This document shows, in pieces, positions 38,189 through 47,093 of a stretch of 64,000 bases of DNA. The position numbers and the translations under genes were made by a program. Below the pieces are notes generated by a model. That model had not been told where the DNA came from, searched no databases, and was given only the letters and a program-made list of their open reading frames with translations. Each line of letters begins with the position of its first letter. Position 1 is the first letter of the stretch. This DNA is from Croceicoccus bisphenolivorans (GTDB taxonomy: Bacteria > Pseudomonadota > Alphaproteobacteria > Sphingomonadales > Sphingomonadaceae). The stretch is from NCBI RefSeq assembly GCF_001634625.1, contig NZ_LRSE01000002.1, forward strand, positions 62,001-126,000, given 5' to 3'.

Positions 38189-38493
38189 GCCAGCGGCTCC
38201 TCACCCGGTGCCGGCTGGCCCATGGCAGATTGTTCGTTCTGCGTGGCGATCAAGGACCGCTGCGCCGCTTCCAGCGAGGTGATCCGCCGCTTCAGCCGCC
38301 AGCGGCCAGCGCGGTGGAACAGCCACATTGGAAGAAAGCCCATCATGAACGAGGAAAGGATGATCATCGGCAGCGGCGTGTTCAGGACGACATTGTTCCA
38401 GATCGTGACGTCGATCCGGAACCAGTTCGCATAGGCGAATACCGCAAGTCCCGCGACGATCACCGCCCAGACGATGCTCCTGAATACCTGCAA
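38185..38493 (-). CDS. lapA: LapA family (DUF1049) membrane protein
   Basis: A 102-residue protein with two hydrophobic helices (about residues 7-26 and 41-62), separated by FRIDVTIWNNVVLNTPLP, then a basic/coiled segment (RWRLKRRITSLEAAQRSL). This is the DUF1049/LapA layout; in E. coli LapA works with LapB in controlling LPS synthesis, but no lapB is seen here. It opens the operon. In many alphaproteobacteria ihfB lies just upstream; here purB does. Confidence 0.85.
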   Translation of the reverse strand: MQVFRSIVWAVIVAGLAVFAYANWFRIDVTIWNNVVLNTPLPMIILSSFMMGFLPMWLFHRAGRWRLKRRITSLEAAQRSLIATQNEQSAMGQPAPGEEPLA

Positions 38494-38593
38494 ACCCTAG
38501 TCTCCTCGTGCCACTTTGCGCCGACCCCCAAGTTCCGTTGGAACCTAGGCCGGTTCAACGTTCTTGACCAGTGGGCCAGAAGGCCGGTCGTCT

Positions 38594-39904
38594 TCAGCCG
38601 AAAACGCGGCTGAAGATCGTGTCGACATGCTTGAAGTGGTAGTCGAGGTCGAACTTCTCCTCGATCTGCTGTTCGCTCAGCGCCGCGGTCACTTCCGCAT
38701 CGGCCTTCAGCAGTTCGAGCAGCGAGAGTGCGCCATCCGATTCCCACACCTTCATCGCGTTTCGCTGCACGAGGCGATAGGCATCCTCGCGGCTGACGCC
38801 CGCTTGGGTCAGGGCCAGCAGAACGCGCTGCGAATGGACGAGGCCGCCCATCCGGTCGAGGTTCTTCTGCATGCGTTCGGGATAGACCAGCAGCTTCTCG
38901 ATCACGCCGGTCAGGCGGCCGAGCGCGAAGTCGAGTGTGATCGTCGCGTCCGGGCCGAAGAAACGTTCGACCGAGGAGTGCGAGATGTCACGTTCGTGCC
39001 AGAGCGCGACGTTCTCCATCGCAGGGACCGTGGCTGCGCGCACGACGCGGGCAAGGCCGGTAAGGTTCTCGGTCAGGATCGGGTTGCGCTTGTGCGGCAT
39101 GGCCGACGAACCCTTCTGGCCGGGCGAGAAATATTCCTCGGCCTCCAGCACTTCGGTGCGCTGTAGGTGGCGGACTTCGACGGCAAGGCGCTCGATCGAG
39201 GAAGCGATGACGCCCAGCACGGCAAAGAACATCGCGTGACGGTCGCGCGGGATGACCTGCGTCGATACCGGCTCTACCGACAGGCCCATCTTGCCGGCGA
39301 CATAGACCTCGACGCTCGGGTCGATATTGGCGAACGTGCCGACCGCGCCGGAAATCGCGCAAGTCGCAATGTCCTTGCGCGCAAATTCCAGCCGTTCCTT
39401 GCAGCGCGAGAACTCTGCATAGGCTTCGGCCATCTTCAGGCCGAAAGTCACCGGCTCTGCGTGAATGCCGTGGCTGCGGCCGATGGTGGGCGTGTACTTG
39501 TGCTCTTCGGCGCGGGTCCTGATCGCGGCGAGCAGCTTGTCGAGATCTTCGAGCAGGATCGCGGCGGCGCGGTCCAGCTGCACGGCAAGCGTCGTGTCCA
39601 GAACGTCGGAACTGGTCATGCCCTGGTGCATGAAGCGGGCTTCGTCGCCCACGTTTTCGGCAACCCACGTCAGGAAGGCGATGACGTCGTGCTTGGTCAC
39701 GGCCTCGATCGCGTCGATCGCTTCCACGTCGATCTTCGGATCTGTCGCCCACCAGTCCCACAGCGCCTTGCCTGCGCTGGCCGGAACGACGCCCAGTTCG
39801 CCCAGCTTGTCGGTCGCGTGCGCCTCGATCTCGAACCAGATGCGGTACTTCATCTCCGGTTCCCAGATCGCGGTCATCGCGGGGCGGGCATAACGTGGGA
39901 CCAT
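38594..39904 (-). CDS. purB: Adenylosuccinate lyase
   Basis: Cleaves SAICAR and adenylosuccinate in purine synthesis. The 436-residue protein starts MVPRYARPAMTAIWEPEMKY, has the conserved TSSDVLDTT, the catalytic-region GRSHGIHAEP, and the superfamily signature GQKGSSAMPHKRNPI with its active serine loop. Length is usual for the B. subtilis-like short form. The ATG at 39904 matches the family start. It lies alone, 100 bases upstream of lapA in the same direction. Confidence 0.95.
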   Translation of the reverse strand: MVPRYARPAMTAIWEPEMKYRIWFEIEAHATDKLGELGVVPASAGKALWDWWATDPKIDVEAIDAIEAVTKHDVIAFLTWVAENVGDEARFMHQGMTSSDVLDTTLAVQLDRAAAILLEDLDKLLAAIRTRAEEHKYTPTIGRSHGIHAEPVTFGLKMAEAYAEFSRCKERLEFARKDIATCAISGAVGTFANIDPSVEVYVAGKMGLSVEPVSTQVIPRDRHAMFFAVLGVIASSIERLAVEVRHLQRTEVLEAEEYFSPGQKGSSAMPHKRNPILTENLTGLARVVRAATVPAMENVALWHERDISHSSVERFFGPDATITLDFALGRLTGVIEKLLVYPERMQKNLDRMGGLVHSQRVLLALTQAGVSREDAYRLVQRNAMKVWESDGALSLLELLKADAEVTAALSEQQIEEKFDLDYHFKHVDTIFSRVFG

Positions 39905-40076
39905 TTTCGACTCCGTGACGGTCAGGATTTGCGTGTCGACGGGGCGGCTAGGGGGAGGGGGGCGAAATGGCAAGGGGGCGCGGCATGTTTCGTGGCATCG
40001 ATGCAAGACAGGCGCGCGCCTTGCTGTTAGGGGCGCGGCGCGAATGCGCGTGTGTGATTGTCAGTCAGGAACCCTG

Positions 40077-40991
40077 ATGCAAAAGCGAAGTATCGATTGG
40101 CTGACTTATGCCATGCTGGGACTGGTGATCGTGTTCTGGGCGGGCAACGCCATCATCGGGCGCGCGGTGCGCGACGATATCGATCCGGTGTTGCTGGCAC
40201 TGCTGCGCTGGATCGCGGCGACTGTCATCATAGCGCCGTTTGCATGGCGCGGGCTGGCGGCCGACCTGCCGGCACTAAAGGCGGGATGGAAACCGGTGCT
40301 GGCCCTGTGCCTCACAGGGATCGTCGGTTTCAACACGCTTCTCTATATCGGGCTACACGGCACGACCGCTACCAACGCCCTGTTGATGCAGGCCACCATA
40401 CCCGGCCTTGTCCTGTTGATCGGTGCGGTGGCGTTTGCGCAACGCGAACCGGGGTGGAAGATATTCGGCATCCTGCTTTCGGTTTTCGGGGCAGCGTTCA
40501 CCATTTTTCGCGGCAGTCACGAAGCAGTGCTGGCGCTGCGATTGACCGGAAGCGATCTGATCGTCCTTGCCGCTTGCGTATCGTGGGCAAGCTATACCGC
40601 CCTGCTGCGGCTGGTGCCCGATGTCAGGCCCGCCAGCTTCGTGTTCGTGACTTTCGCAGGCGGGGCACTCGTGCTTGCTGCCATCGCGCTGGTGTTTCCG
40701 GGGCACCATGTGTCGTGGAACGTTGGTTCGATCCTCGGCGTCGCCTATATCGGTATCTTCCCCTCGGTCATCGCCTATTTCCTATTCAATGCGGCTGTCG
40801 CAAGGGCAGGGCCGGCAATTGCCGGACAGGCTGTCGCGCTGATGCCGATCGTAGGCGCGCTGCTTGCGGCCCTCCTGCTGGGAGAGGCGCTGCACTGGTA
40901 TCACGCGGTGGGCATCGTGATTGTCATTGCAGGTGTGGTCATCGCCGGATGGGCGGATGTGATCAGCCCCTCCAACACCGCAAAACAGTAG
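40077..40991 (+). CDS. DMT superfamily (EamA) permease
   Basis: A 304-residue inner-membrane permease with ten predicted helices in two EamA repeats (about 10-140 and 155-295). The first repeat shows GLVIVFWAGNAIIGRAV and LLALLRWIAATVIIAPFAWRG; the second ends AVALMPIVGALLAALLLGEALHWYHAVG, a typical EamA motif. Substrate unknown (metabolite or amino-acid efflux). The ATG at 40077 starts just before the first helix. The stop lies three bases from that of the convergent NRDE gene. Confidence 0.88.
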   Translation: MQKRSIDWLTYAMLGLVIVFWAGNAIIGRAVRDDIDPVLLALLRWIAATVIIAPFAWRGLAADLPALKAGWKPVLALCLTGIVGFNTLLYIGLHGTTATNALLMQATIPGLVLLIGAVAFAQREPGWKIFGILLSVFGAAFTIFRGSHEAVLALRLTGSDLIVLAACVSWASYTALLRLVPDVRPASFVFVTFAGGALVLAAIALVFPGHHVSWNVGSILGVAYIGIFPSVIAYFLFNAAVARAGPAIAGQAVALMPIVGALLAALLLGEALHWYHAVGIVIVIAGVVIAGWADVISPSNTAKQ

Positions 40992-40994
40992 CCG

Positions 40995-41726
40995 TCACCT
41001 CAGTCGCACGGCAATCGATGTCGTGCCGGTCGGCATGCCTTCAGCGTCGAAACGCCGCTCGTTGATCGACCCGGCTCCGTCGGCACCGATGATGACGACC
41101 GTACTGCACCGGGTGCCGTAGGCCCGGTTCCTGATGAAGACCGGCGCATCTTCGCTGTCTGCCTCCGCATGCGGGCCGGATTTCGCCAGCATGGCGAAGA
41201 AGGCCTCCGTATCCGGCGTACCGTGATCGAGCACGCCGCGCATGTCATCCACCAGCCGGTCGACCTTGGGCCAGGGATTAGCGAAGGCACCGTTCGACAG
41301 GCCATAGTAGCCGCCCATGTCCATGGCGAAGGGCTGGCTCATCGTGCGGTTGTCCACCACCCACCCTTCGCGCCCGTCGATCAGGACAAGGCTGAAACCG
41401 TTGTATCGCGACAGTTCGCCAAGCCTGTCTTCTACCCGGTGCCAGTCGCCGGTCAGCCAGTCGCTGACGAGCGCGCCGCGCGAAGGGGCATCGGGTCGGA
41501 AGTCATCGGGATCGCGGAAATTCGTGATCAGCGCCAGCCGCCCTGCCTCTTCCGAAACGCCCAGCCACGTGCCGCCCGATTTCAGGTCCCGCCCGGCGAT
41601 GATGCCGCTACCGTCATTCCATCGCTTCAACGGCTCGGTGGGGCGTTCGTGGAATTCGTCGCGATTGGCGATGACGACCAGCGGGAAATCGGGATCGCAG
41701 CGCCAGCCGGTTACGGCGATGCACAT
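40995..41726 (-). CDS. NRDE (TANGO2-like) family protein
   Basis: A 243-residue protein with the defining NRDE motif in VVIANRDEFHERPTEP, just after an N-terminal Cys2 (MCIAVTGW), and the further conserved GTWLGVSEEAGRLALITNFR. The family is Ntn-hydrolase-like and related to TANGO2; in bacteria its substrate is not known. It overlaps radC by one base and is coupled to it. Confidence 0.85.
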   Translation of the reverse strand: MCIAVTGWRCDPDFPLVVIANRDEFHERPTEPLKRWNDGSGIIAGRDLKSGGTWLGVSEEAGRLALITNFRDPDDFRPDAPSRGALVSDWLTGDWHRVEDRLGELSRYNGFSLVLIDGREGWVVDNRTMSQPFAMDMGGYYGLSNGAFANPWPKVDRLVDDMRGVLDHGTPDTEAFFAMLAKSGPHAEADSEDAPVFIRNRAYGTRCSTVVIIGADGAGSINERRFDAEGMPTGTTSIAVRLR

Positions 41727-42487
41727 CAGATCAGGCCCTTCGATCGCAGCGAGACATGGCCCGACCGGCCGATGATGACATGATCGTGGACGACGATGTT
41801 GAGCAGGCGTCCGGCCTCCGCAATGCGGTTCGTGATCTGGATATCGGCGCGGCTTGGCTCCGGATTGCCGCTGGGATGGTTGTGGACAAGGATGAGCGCC
41901 GCCGCGCCGACTTCCATCGCCCTGCGGATTACCTCTCGCGGGTGGATGGCGGCTTCGTCCAGCGAACCGTCGCCGACATGTTCGTCATGGATCAGCCGGT
42001 TTTGCGCATTGAGATAGAGCACCCGCACGCGTTCCACCGTCAGGTGCGCCATGTCGATGGTGAGATAGTCGATCAGGGCGGCCCACGATCCCAGCACCGG
42101 CTTGTCCTGCACTTCGGCGCGGGCAAGGCGGCGGGTCGCGATCGACACGATCTTCAATGCCGCGGCGCTCGTCTCCCCCATGCCGGGGTGGCTGGCCAGT
42201 GCCTTGGCGTCGGCATTGAACACGCCGGCCAGTCCGCCGAAACGGCTCAGCAGGGATCGGGCCAGCGGCTTTACATCGCGGCGGGGAATCGCCGTCATCA
42301 ACAGGTATTCGACGAGTTCGTGATCGGCGAGGGCATCCGGACCGCCATGCAGCATCCGCGAACGCAGGCGCGCGCGGTGGCCCTTCGGATCGTGCCCGTC
42401 AGCCGGAGCGGAACCAGCCTTGCCACCGCGGCGTTTCGGGCTATCCATCGGCAGTTCATCCTGGCTCGCCACAATGCGATCCGTCAC
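41726..42487 (-). CDS. radC: RadC-family JAB/MPN+ domain protein
   Basis: A 253-residue protein. The N-terminal region has helix-hairpin-helix-like segments (LLMTAIPRRDVKPLARSLLSRFGGLAGVF), and the C-terminal MPN+ metalloprotease-like domain carries LILVHNHPSGNPEPSRADIQ with the zinc-binding His-x-His...Asp. Despite the radC name, no DNA repair role is established for the family. It is divergent from ydbH, sharing a 172-base promoter region. Confidence 0.9.
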   Translation of the reverse strand: MTDRIVASQDELPMDSPKRRGGKAGSAPADGHDPKGHRARLRSRMLHGGPDALADHELVEYLLMTAIPRRDVKPLARSLLSRFGGLAGVFNADAKALASHPGMGETSAAALKIVSIATRRLARAEVQDKPVLGSWAALIDYLTIDMAHLTVERVRVLYLNAQNRLIHDEHVGDGSLDEAAIHPREVIRRAMEVGAAALILVHNHPSGNPEPSRADIQITNRIAEAGRLLNIVVHDHVIIGRSGHVSLRSKGLI

Positions 42488-42659
42488 GCAATATTCTCCG
42501 CTGCCGGGACCTTACCGGTTTAAAACTCGTTTCGAATCCCGAATTTCCCCGGAAAATCCAAACTGCTTTAAAAACATTGCCTTTGCCGCAAGCCCTGCGC
42601 AAGTTCCGCCCACCGCGGGCAGTGGATTGCCGGATCGAAGCGGGCCATAACGGGATTAA

Positions 42660-45600
42660 ATGACGCAACCCACTGACAGCGAAGAGATGCCCCGCGTGCC
42701 TTCCCGGCGCAGGCGGTATCTCGCGCGTACCGCAATCGGCGGGGCGGTGATCGTGGTGGCCGCGTTCGGGGCTGCATGGTTCAGCCGTATCGACATTGCG
42801 GACGGCATCATTCGCGACACGCTGGCGGAATATGACTTGCCCGCCAGTTACGACATCACCTCGATCGGTGCGCAGCGGCAAGTGATCGATAATGTCGTGA
42901 TCGGCGATCCGGCCAATCCGGACATGACGGTCGAACGCGCGGTCGTCACTATCCGCTATCGCTTTGGCATGCCCGTGATTGGCGAGGTGCTGCTGGTGAA
43001 ACCGCGCCTCTACGGCCGGCTGGTTGACGGGCGGGTGAGTTTCGGTGCGCTCGACCGTGTGTTCTATGCGGAGGGCACGGACGAACCGTTCCGCCTGCCC
43101 GACATGCGGGTTGCCATCGATGACGGCCGCGCGCTGGTGCGCTCCGAATATGGCAACGTAGGCGTGAAGGTGGCGGGGCAGGGCGCGCTTCGCAACGGGT
43201 TTTCCGGCGTGATCGGCGCCGTCGCGCCGGACCTTTCCGACGGCGATTGCACTGCGCGCGATGCCAGCCTTTACGGCAAGGTCACGATATCGGGCGAACA
43301 GCCGCAATTCGAAGGGCCTTTGCGCCTTGGCGGGATAGATTGTGACGAAACCGACCTGTCGCTTGGCAAGGCCATGGTGTCGCTCGATCTGACCGGTAGC
43401 GAGGCTTTCGATGCGTTCAGGGGCAAGGCAAAGCTCCTTTCCGGCAGGCTGGCGGCATCGGGGCAATCCATCGGATCGATCGCGGGCGATGTCGCGCTGT
43501 CCTACGGCAAGGAAGGGCTGAACACCGATATCGACCTGACCGGTGCCGATGCCTCGATCGCGGGCGCGACGCTGACCCGCATGGGTCTGGACGGGGCGCT
43601 GCGTGCGCGGGAGGGCTTTGCCAATGTCGCGTTCGACGGCAGCTTTTCCGGTGTGGGATTAAGGCCGGGCAGGGGATTGAACGACCAGCTTCGCGGATAT
43701 GAAGGCACGGCTGCCGGCACACTGCTCGAACCGCTGCTGGCCAAAATGCGCGGCGCGCTTGCCGGCGAAGGCAGCCGCAGCACGATCGACGGTGAAGTGC
43801 AGGCCCGCATCGGCCCGGCCCGCAAGACGGTCATCATTCCCCATGCCCAGTGGCAGGGCACAAGCGGGCAAATGCTGCTCACCCTGTCGCGCGCGCAGAT
43901 GACGCTGGGCGACGGTTCGCCGCGCTTTGCCGGTCATTTCGAGACTGGCGGACAGGGCATGCCGCGCATGGCCGGACGGATGGAGCAGGGCGCACGCGGG
44001 CAGAGCGTGATGCAGCTTTCGCTGGCCGAATATGCAGCGGGTGACGCGAAACTGGCGATCCCGGCAATGACCATCACGCAGGACGCGTCGGGCGGAATCG
44101 CGCTTGATGGTGATGTGCGGGCAAGCGGAGCGATACCGGGCGGCAACGTCCGGAACCTGCGCCTTCCGGTTTCGGGTGGCTGGCGGCAGCGGCAGGGGCT
44201 GGCCCTGTGGCCGGGCTGTGTGACGCCGACATTCGACAGGCTCGAACTGGCCAGCCTGACCTTGCAGAACCAGTCGCTGATGGTCTGCTCGCCAAAGGGC
44301 AGCGCAATCTTGCGCAGCGACGATGCGGGTACGCGATTCGCCGGCGGCGTTCCCGAACTCGACCTGTCCGGCATGCTGGGCGATACACCTGCTACTATAC
44401 GTGGCGGTCCTGTCGGGTTGGGCATTCCCGGCACGCTGGTCGCGCGCGATCTGGATATCACGCTGGGCACTGCCGAAACGGCGACCGAGTTTCACCTGTC
44501 CGAACTCGTTGCCGATATCGGCCGCGATATCTCCGGCCGCTTTGCCGATGCCGAATTCCGCCTTGCCGCCGTTCCGCTGGACATGACGCAGGCGTCGGGT
44601 GAATGGGCATGGCGCGATGGCGGGCTGACCGTCACGAACGGCGCGCTGCGCGTGACCGACCGGCAGGCAGACGCGCGGTTCCAGCCGATGGTGGCCCGCG
44701 ATGCAACGCTGCGCTTCGCCGACAACAGGATCATCGCCGAAGCATTGCTGCGCGAGGAAACGACCGACCGTGCCATTGTCGACGTTGACATCGTGCATGA
44801 CTTGTCCAGCGGGACGGGCCATGCCGATCTGGACGTGCCCGGCATCACTTTCGACAACCGGCTCCAGCCCGACACGGTGACGCGCCTTGCGCTGGGCACC
44901 ATCGCCAATGCCGAGGGGACGGTTACCGGCAAGGGCCGGATCGACTGGAACGAAGCGGGCGTTACCTCCACCGGCACGTTCTCTACCGATTCGCTCGATT
45001 TCGCGGCTGCTTTCGGTCCGGTTCGCGGCTTGTCGGGCACGGTGGAATTCACCGATCTGCTCGGCCTTGTCACCGCGCCGAACCAGAAAGTGCGGATTGC
45101 AGAGATCAACCCCGGCATCGTCGTCAACGACGGCGTCGTCGATTTCCAGATCGGGCCGGAACTGGCGCTCAGCCTGAACGACACGACTTTCCCGTTCATG
45201 GGCGGCACGCTGACGATGCGGCCCACGCGCATGAACCTCGGCGTCACGGAAGTGCGCAGCTACGTCTTCGAGATTGAAGGGCTGGATGCGGCCCGTTTTG
45301 TCGAACGCATGGAACTGGCGAACCTGCAGGCGACGGGCACTTTCGACGGCACGATTCCCCTGATCTTCGATGAAAACGGCGGCAGGATAGAGGGCGGCGT
45401 GCTCAATTCGCGCCCGCCCGGCGGCAATGTCTCCTACGTCGGTGCGCTGACGTACGAGGATATCAGCCCGATCGCCAACTTCGCCTTCGACGCGCTCAAG
45501 TCGCTCGACTACACGGCGATGCGCATCGGGCTCGACGGCAGCCTCGAAGGCGAAATCGTCACGCGCGTGAAGATCGACGGAGTGAAGCAAGGGGAGGGCG

Positions 45601-45848
45601 CCAAGCGCAACATCATCACCCGCCGCCTTGCCAGCCTGCCGATCCGGTTCGATGTCAACGTGCGCGCGCCCTTCATGCAGCTCCTGTCCAGCTTCAAGTC
45701 GCTCTACGATCCCGCTTCGGTCCGCGATCCGCGCGAACTGGGCCTCATCGGGGTGGAGGGCAATGCCCTCGTCCCCTCGGGCGAAGTGGTGCGGGGGCAG
45801 GACATAACACCGGTTGAAAACACCATTCAGCCTTCGGAAAGCGAGTAA
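42660..45848 (+). CDS. ydbH: YdbH family AsmA-like intermembrane phospholipid transport protein
   Basis: A 1062-residue protein anchored by one N-terminal helix (about residues 20-42); the rest is a long beta-rich periplasmic region typical of AsmA-like bridge proteins. The C-terminal part (about 780-1010) is the YdbH/PF11739 region, with LNDTTFPFMGGTL and NSRPPGGNVSYVGALTYE. In E. coli YdbH with YnbE and YdbL forms one of three redundant (TamB, YhdP, YdbH) inner-to-outer-membrane phospholipid paths. Here genes for both partners follow, which strongly supports the call. It is longer than E. coli YdbH (about 880). Confidence 0.88.
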   Translation: MTQPTDSEEMPRVPSRRRRYLARTAIGGAVIVVAAFGAAWFSRIDIADGIIRDTLAEYDLPASYDITSIGAQRQVIDNVVIGDPANPDMTVERAVVTIRYRFGMPVIGEVLLVKPRLYGRLVDGRVSFGALDRVFYAEGTDEPFRLPDMRVAIDDGRALVRSEYGNVGVKVAGQGALRNGFSGVIGAVAPDLSDGDCTARDASLYGKVTISGEQPQFEGPLRLGGIDCDETDLSLGKAMVSLDLTGSEAFDAFRGKAKLLSGRLAASGQSIGSIAGDVALSYGKEGLNTDIDLTGADASIAGATLTRMGLDGALRAREGFANVAFDGSFSGVGLRPGRGLNDQLRGYEGTAAGTLLEPLLAKMRGALAGEGSRSTIDGEVQARIGPARKTVIIPHAQWQGTSGQMLLTLSRAQMTLGDGSPRFAGHFETGGQGMPRMAGRMEQGARGQSVMQLSLAEYAAGDAKLAIPAMTITQDASGGIALDGDVRASGAIPGGNVRNLRLPVSGGWRQRQGLALWPGCVTPTFDRLELASLTLQNQSLMVCSPKGSAILRSDDAGTRFAGGVPELDLSGMLGDTPATIRGGPVGLGIPGTLVARDLDITLGTAETATEFHLSELVADIGRDISGRFADAEFRLAAVPLDMTQASGEWAWRDGGLTVTNGALRVTDRQADARFQPMVARDATLRFADNRIIAEALLREETTDRAIVDVDIVHDLSSGTGHADLDVPGITFDNRLQPDTVTRLALGTIANAEGTVTGKGRIDWNEAGVTSTGTFSTDSLDFAAAFGPVRGLSGTVEFTDLLGLVTAPNQKVRIAEINPGIVVNDGVVDFQIGPELALSLNDTTFPFMGGTLTMRPTRMNLGVTEVRSYVFEIEGLDAARFVERMELANLQATGTFDGTIPLIFDENGGRIEGGVLNSRPPGGNVSYVGALTYEDISPIANFAFDALKSLDYTAMRIGLDGSLEGEIVTRVKIDGVKQGEGAKRNIITRRLASLPIRFDVNVRAPFMQLLSSFKSLYDPASVRDPRELGLIGVEGNALVPSGEVVRGQDITPVENTIQPSESE

Positions 45849-45937
45849 TTGCGATGAACTGTGCCAAATGGAAGGCTCGATTGACCTTGGGCATCCGCGA
45901 TGCGAACACCGCTCCCACGATGGATAAGGGGGTCGGG

Positions 45938-46138
45938 ATGGCGCATGGCGGGTGGTTCGGGGCGGTTGGCGCAGGCACCGTCGCCCCGCTGTTTCTGGCG
46001 GCGACCGGATGTGTCAACGTCAACGCACCGGCAGAACCGATCGTGATCGAGCTGAACGTGAACATTAAGCAGGAAGTACTCTATCGCCTCGTCGATTCCG
46101 CGAACGAGAACATAGAAGAGAACCCGGAGATTTTCTGA
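45938..46138 (+). CDS. ynbE: YnbE-like outer-membrane lipoprotein
   Basis: A 66-residue lipoprotein. It starts MAHGGWFGAVGAGTVAPLFL and has the lipobox-like AATGC, giving Cys as mature residue 1, then the conserved VNVNAPAEPIVIELNVNIKQEV strand. YnbE is known to stack on the C-terminal end of YdbH at the outer membrane. The ATG at 45938 has an AGGGGG ribosome site; the frame is also open to ATG 45854 and 45920. It overlaps ydbL by one base (TGATG). Confidence 0.85.
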   Translation: MAHGGWFGAVGAGTVAPLFLAATGCVNVNAPAEPIVIELNVNIKQEVLYRLVDSANENIEENPEIF

Positions 46139-46548
46139 TGACCAGCACCCGCCAGATCGTCCGCAAGACAGCTGCCGCCCTGCTTGCCGCGGGCGCGCTT
46201 GCCGTCGTGGCCGCACCGGCCGCCGCACAGGGGCGCGACCCGGCCTATGCCGCCGCACGCGCCAATGGCACCATCGGAGAGAAGATGGACGGCTATCTCG
46301 GTTTCGTCGGCAGTCCGTCGCCCACGCTCAAGCAGCTTGTCGACGACCTCAATATCCGCCGCAAGGCCAGTTATGCCGACCGCGCCCGTTCGCAGGGTGT
46401 GACGATCGAGGAATTTGCCTTCACGCAGGGTTGCCTGCTGATTTCGCGCACCGTTGCCGGAGAGAAATACCAGGCGCCGGACGGCAGCTGGCAGACTCGC
46501 GGTGCCGGGCCTGCCCGAGTCGATCCGCGCTGCCCTTCGGCAGGCTGA
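46138..46548 (+). CDS. ydbL: YdbL (DUF1318) periplasmic protein
   Basis: A 136-residue exported protein with signal peptide (about residues 1-30, ending AAPAAAQ). The mature part has the DUF1318 pattern GTIGEKMDGYLGFV and VDDLNIRRKASYADRARSQGVTIEEFAF. YdbL is proposed to chaperone YnbE so that it does not self-assemble. It is coupled to ynbE by a one-base overlap, so the three genes form an operon. Confidence 0.88.
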   Translation: MTSTRQIVRKTAAALLAAGALAVVAAPAAAQGRDPAYAAARANGTIGEKMDGYLGFVGSPSPTLKQLVDDLNIRRKASYADRARSQGVTIEEFAFTQGCLLISRTVAGEKYQAPDGSWQTRGAGPARVDPRCPSAG

Positions 46549-46574
46549 TTCCCGCGCCAGCCACCAACCGCGCA

Positions 46575-46597
46575 AAACCCGCCGATTTCACGGGTTT
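46575..46597 (+). terminator. Weak terminator after ydbL
   Basis: A 7-bp stem AAACCCG/CGGGTTT (46575-46581 with 46591-46597) around a nine-base loop, ending in TTT. It separates ydbL from the atp operon. Confidence 0.4.
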
Positions 46598-46640
46598 GTG
46601 CATCGCCGCATAAATCGCCTTCTTCGACCATTGGGCCATG

Positions 46641-46671
46641 TTGACTTGGGTGCACCCCTTTCCTAAAGGGG
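46641..46671 (+). promoter_or_regulatory. Possible atp operon promoter with overlapping hairpin
   Basis: TTGACT (46641-46646), a 17-base spacer and TAAAGG (46664-46669) could be a sigma70 promoter about 60 bases before atpI. A perfect 7-bp palindrome CCCCTTT-CCT-AAAGGGG (46655-46671) overlaps the -10. The -10 match is poor. Confidence 0.3.
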
Positions 46672-46729
46672 CCGCGCCCAAGACGGGCAGCTTGTCGCGC
46701 TTGCAGGGCCTTTCAACGGAGGAACCGGC

Positions 46730-47047
46730 ATGAACGAAGAGCAGTCCGGAAGGGAGCCCATTGGCGAGGATGCGCGCATCGACTCGCTCGACGCCCGGCT
46801 GAAGGCCGCGCGAGAGCGGGAAGAGACACGCAACAAGCCGCAAGTTCAGGGAACCGATGCGAACTATCGCCTCGGCTCCAAGGTTCTGGCGGAACTCATC
46901 GGTGGTCTTGCTGGTGGCGCGCTGATCGGTTGGGTGATCGACCGGTTTGCAGGCACGTCGCCTTGGGGTCTGTTGGTGATGCTGTTCCTCGGAATGGTTG
47001 TTGCCTTCAGGAACATTATTCGAATTTCGAACCGGCGCCCCGACTGA
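46730..47047 (+). CDS. atpI: ATP synthase accessory protein AtpI
   Basis: A 105-residue protein with a charged N-terminal half and two helices (about 52-72 and 80-98): VLAELIGGLAGGALIGWVIDR and LLVMLFLGMVVAFRNI. This is the AtpI/AtpQ layout, an assembly helper for the c-ring. The start is supported by GGAGGAA. It is first in the F0 operon, 46 bases ahead of atpB. Confidence 0.88.
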   Translation: MNEEQSGREPIGEDARIDSLDARLKAAREREETRNKPQVQGTDANYRLGSKVLAELIGGLAGGALIGWVIDRFAGTSPWGLLVMLFLGMVVAFRNIIRISNRRPD

Positions 47048-47093
47048 CTATCAGGAAGGGCGCTGTCGTTCATAAGGCGACAGGGAAACACGC

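Noticed and set aside
43659-45590. 643-codon minus-strand frame opposite ydbH
   Set aside because: Same cause: high GC keeps stops rare. The composition is unlike real proteins here.
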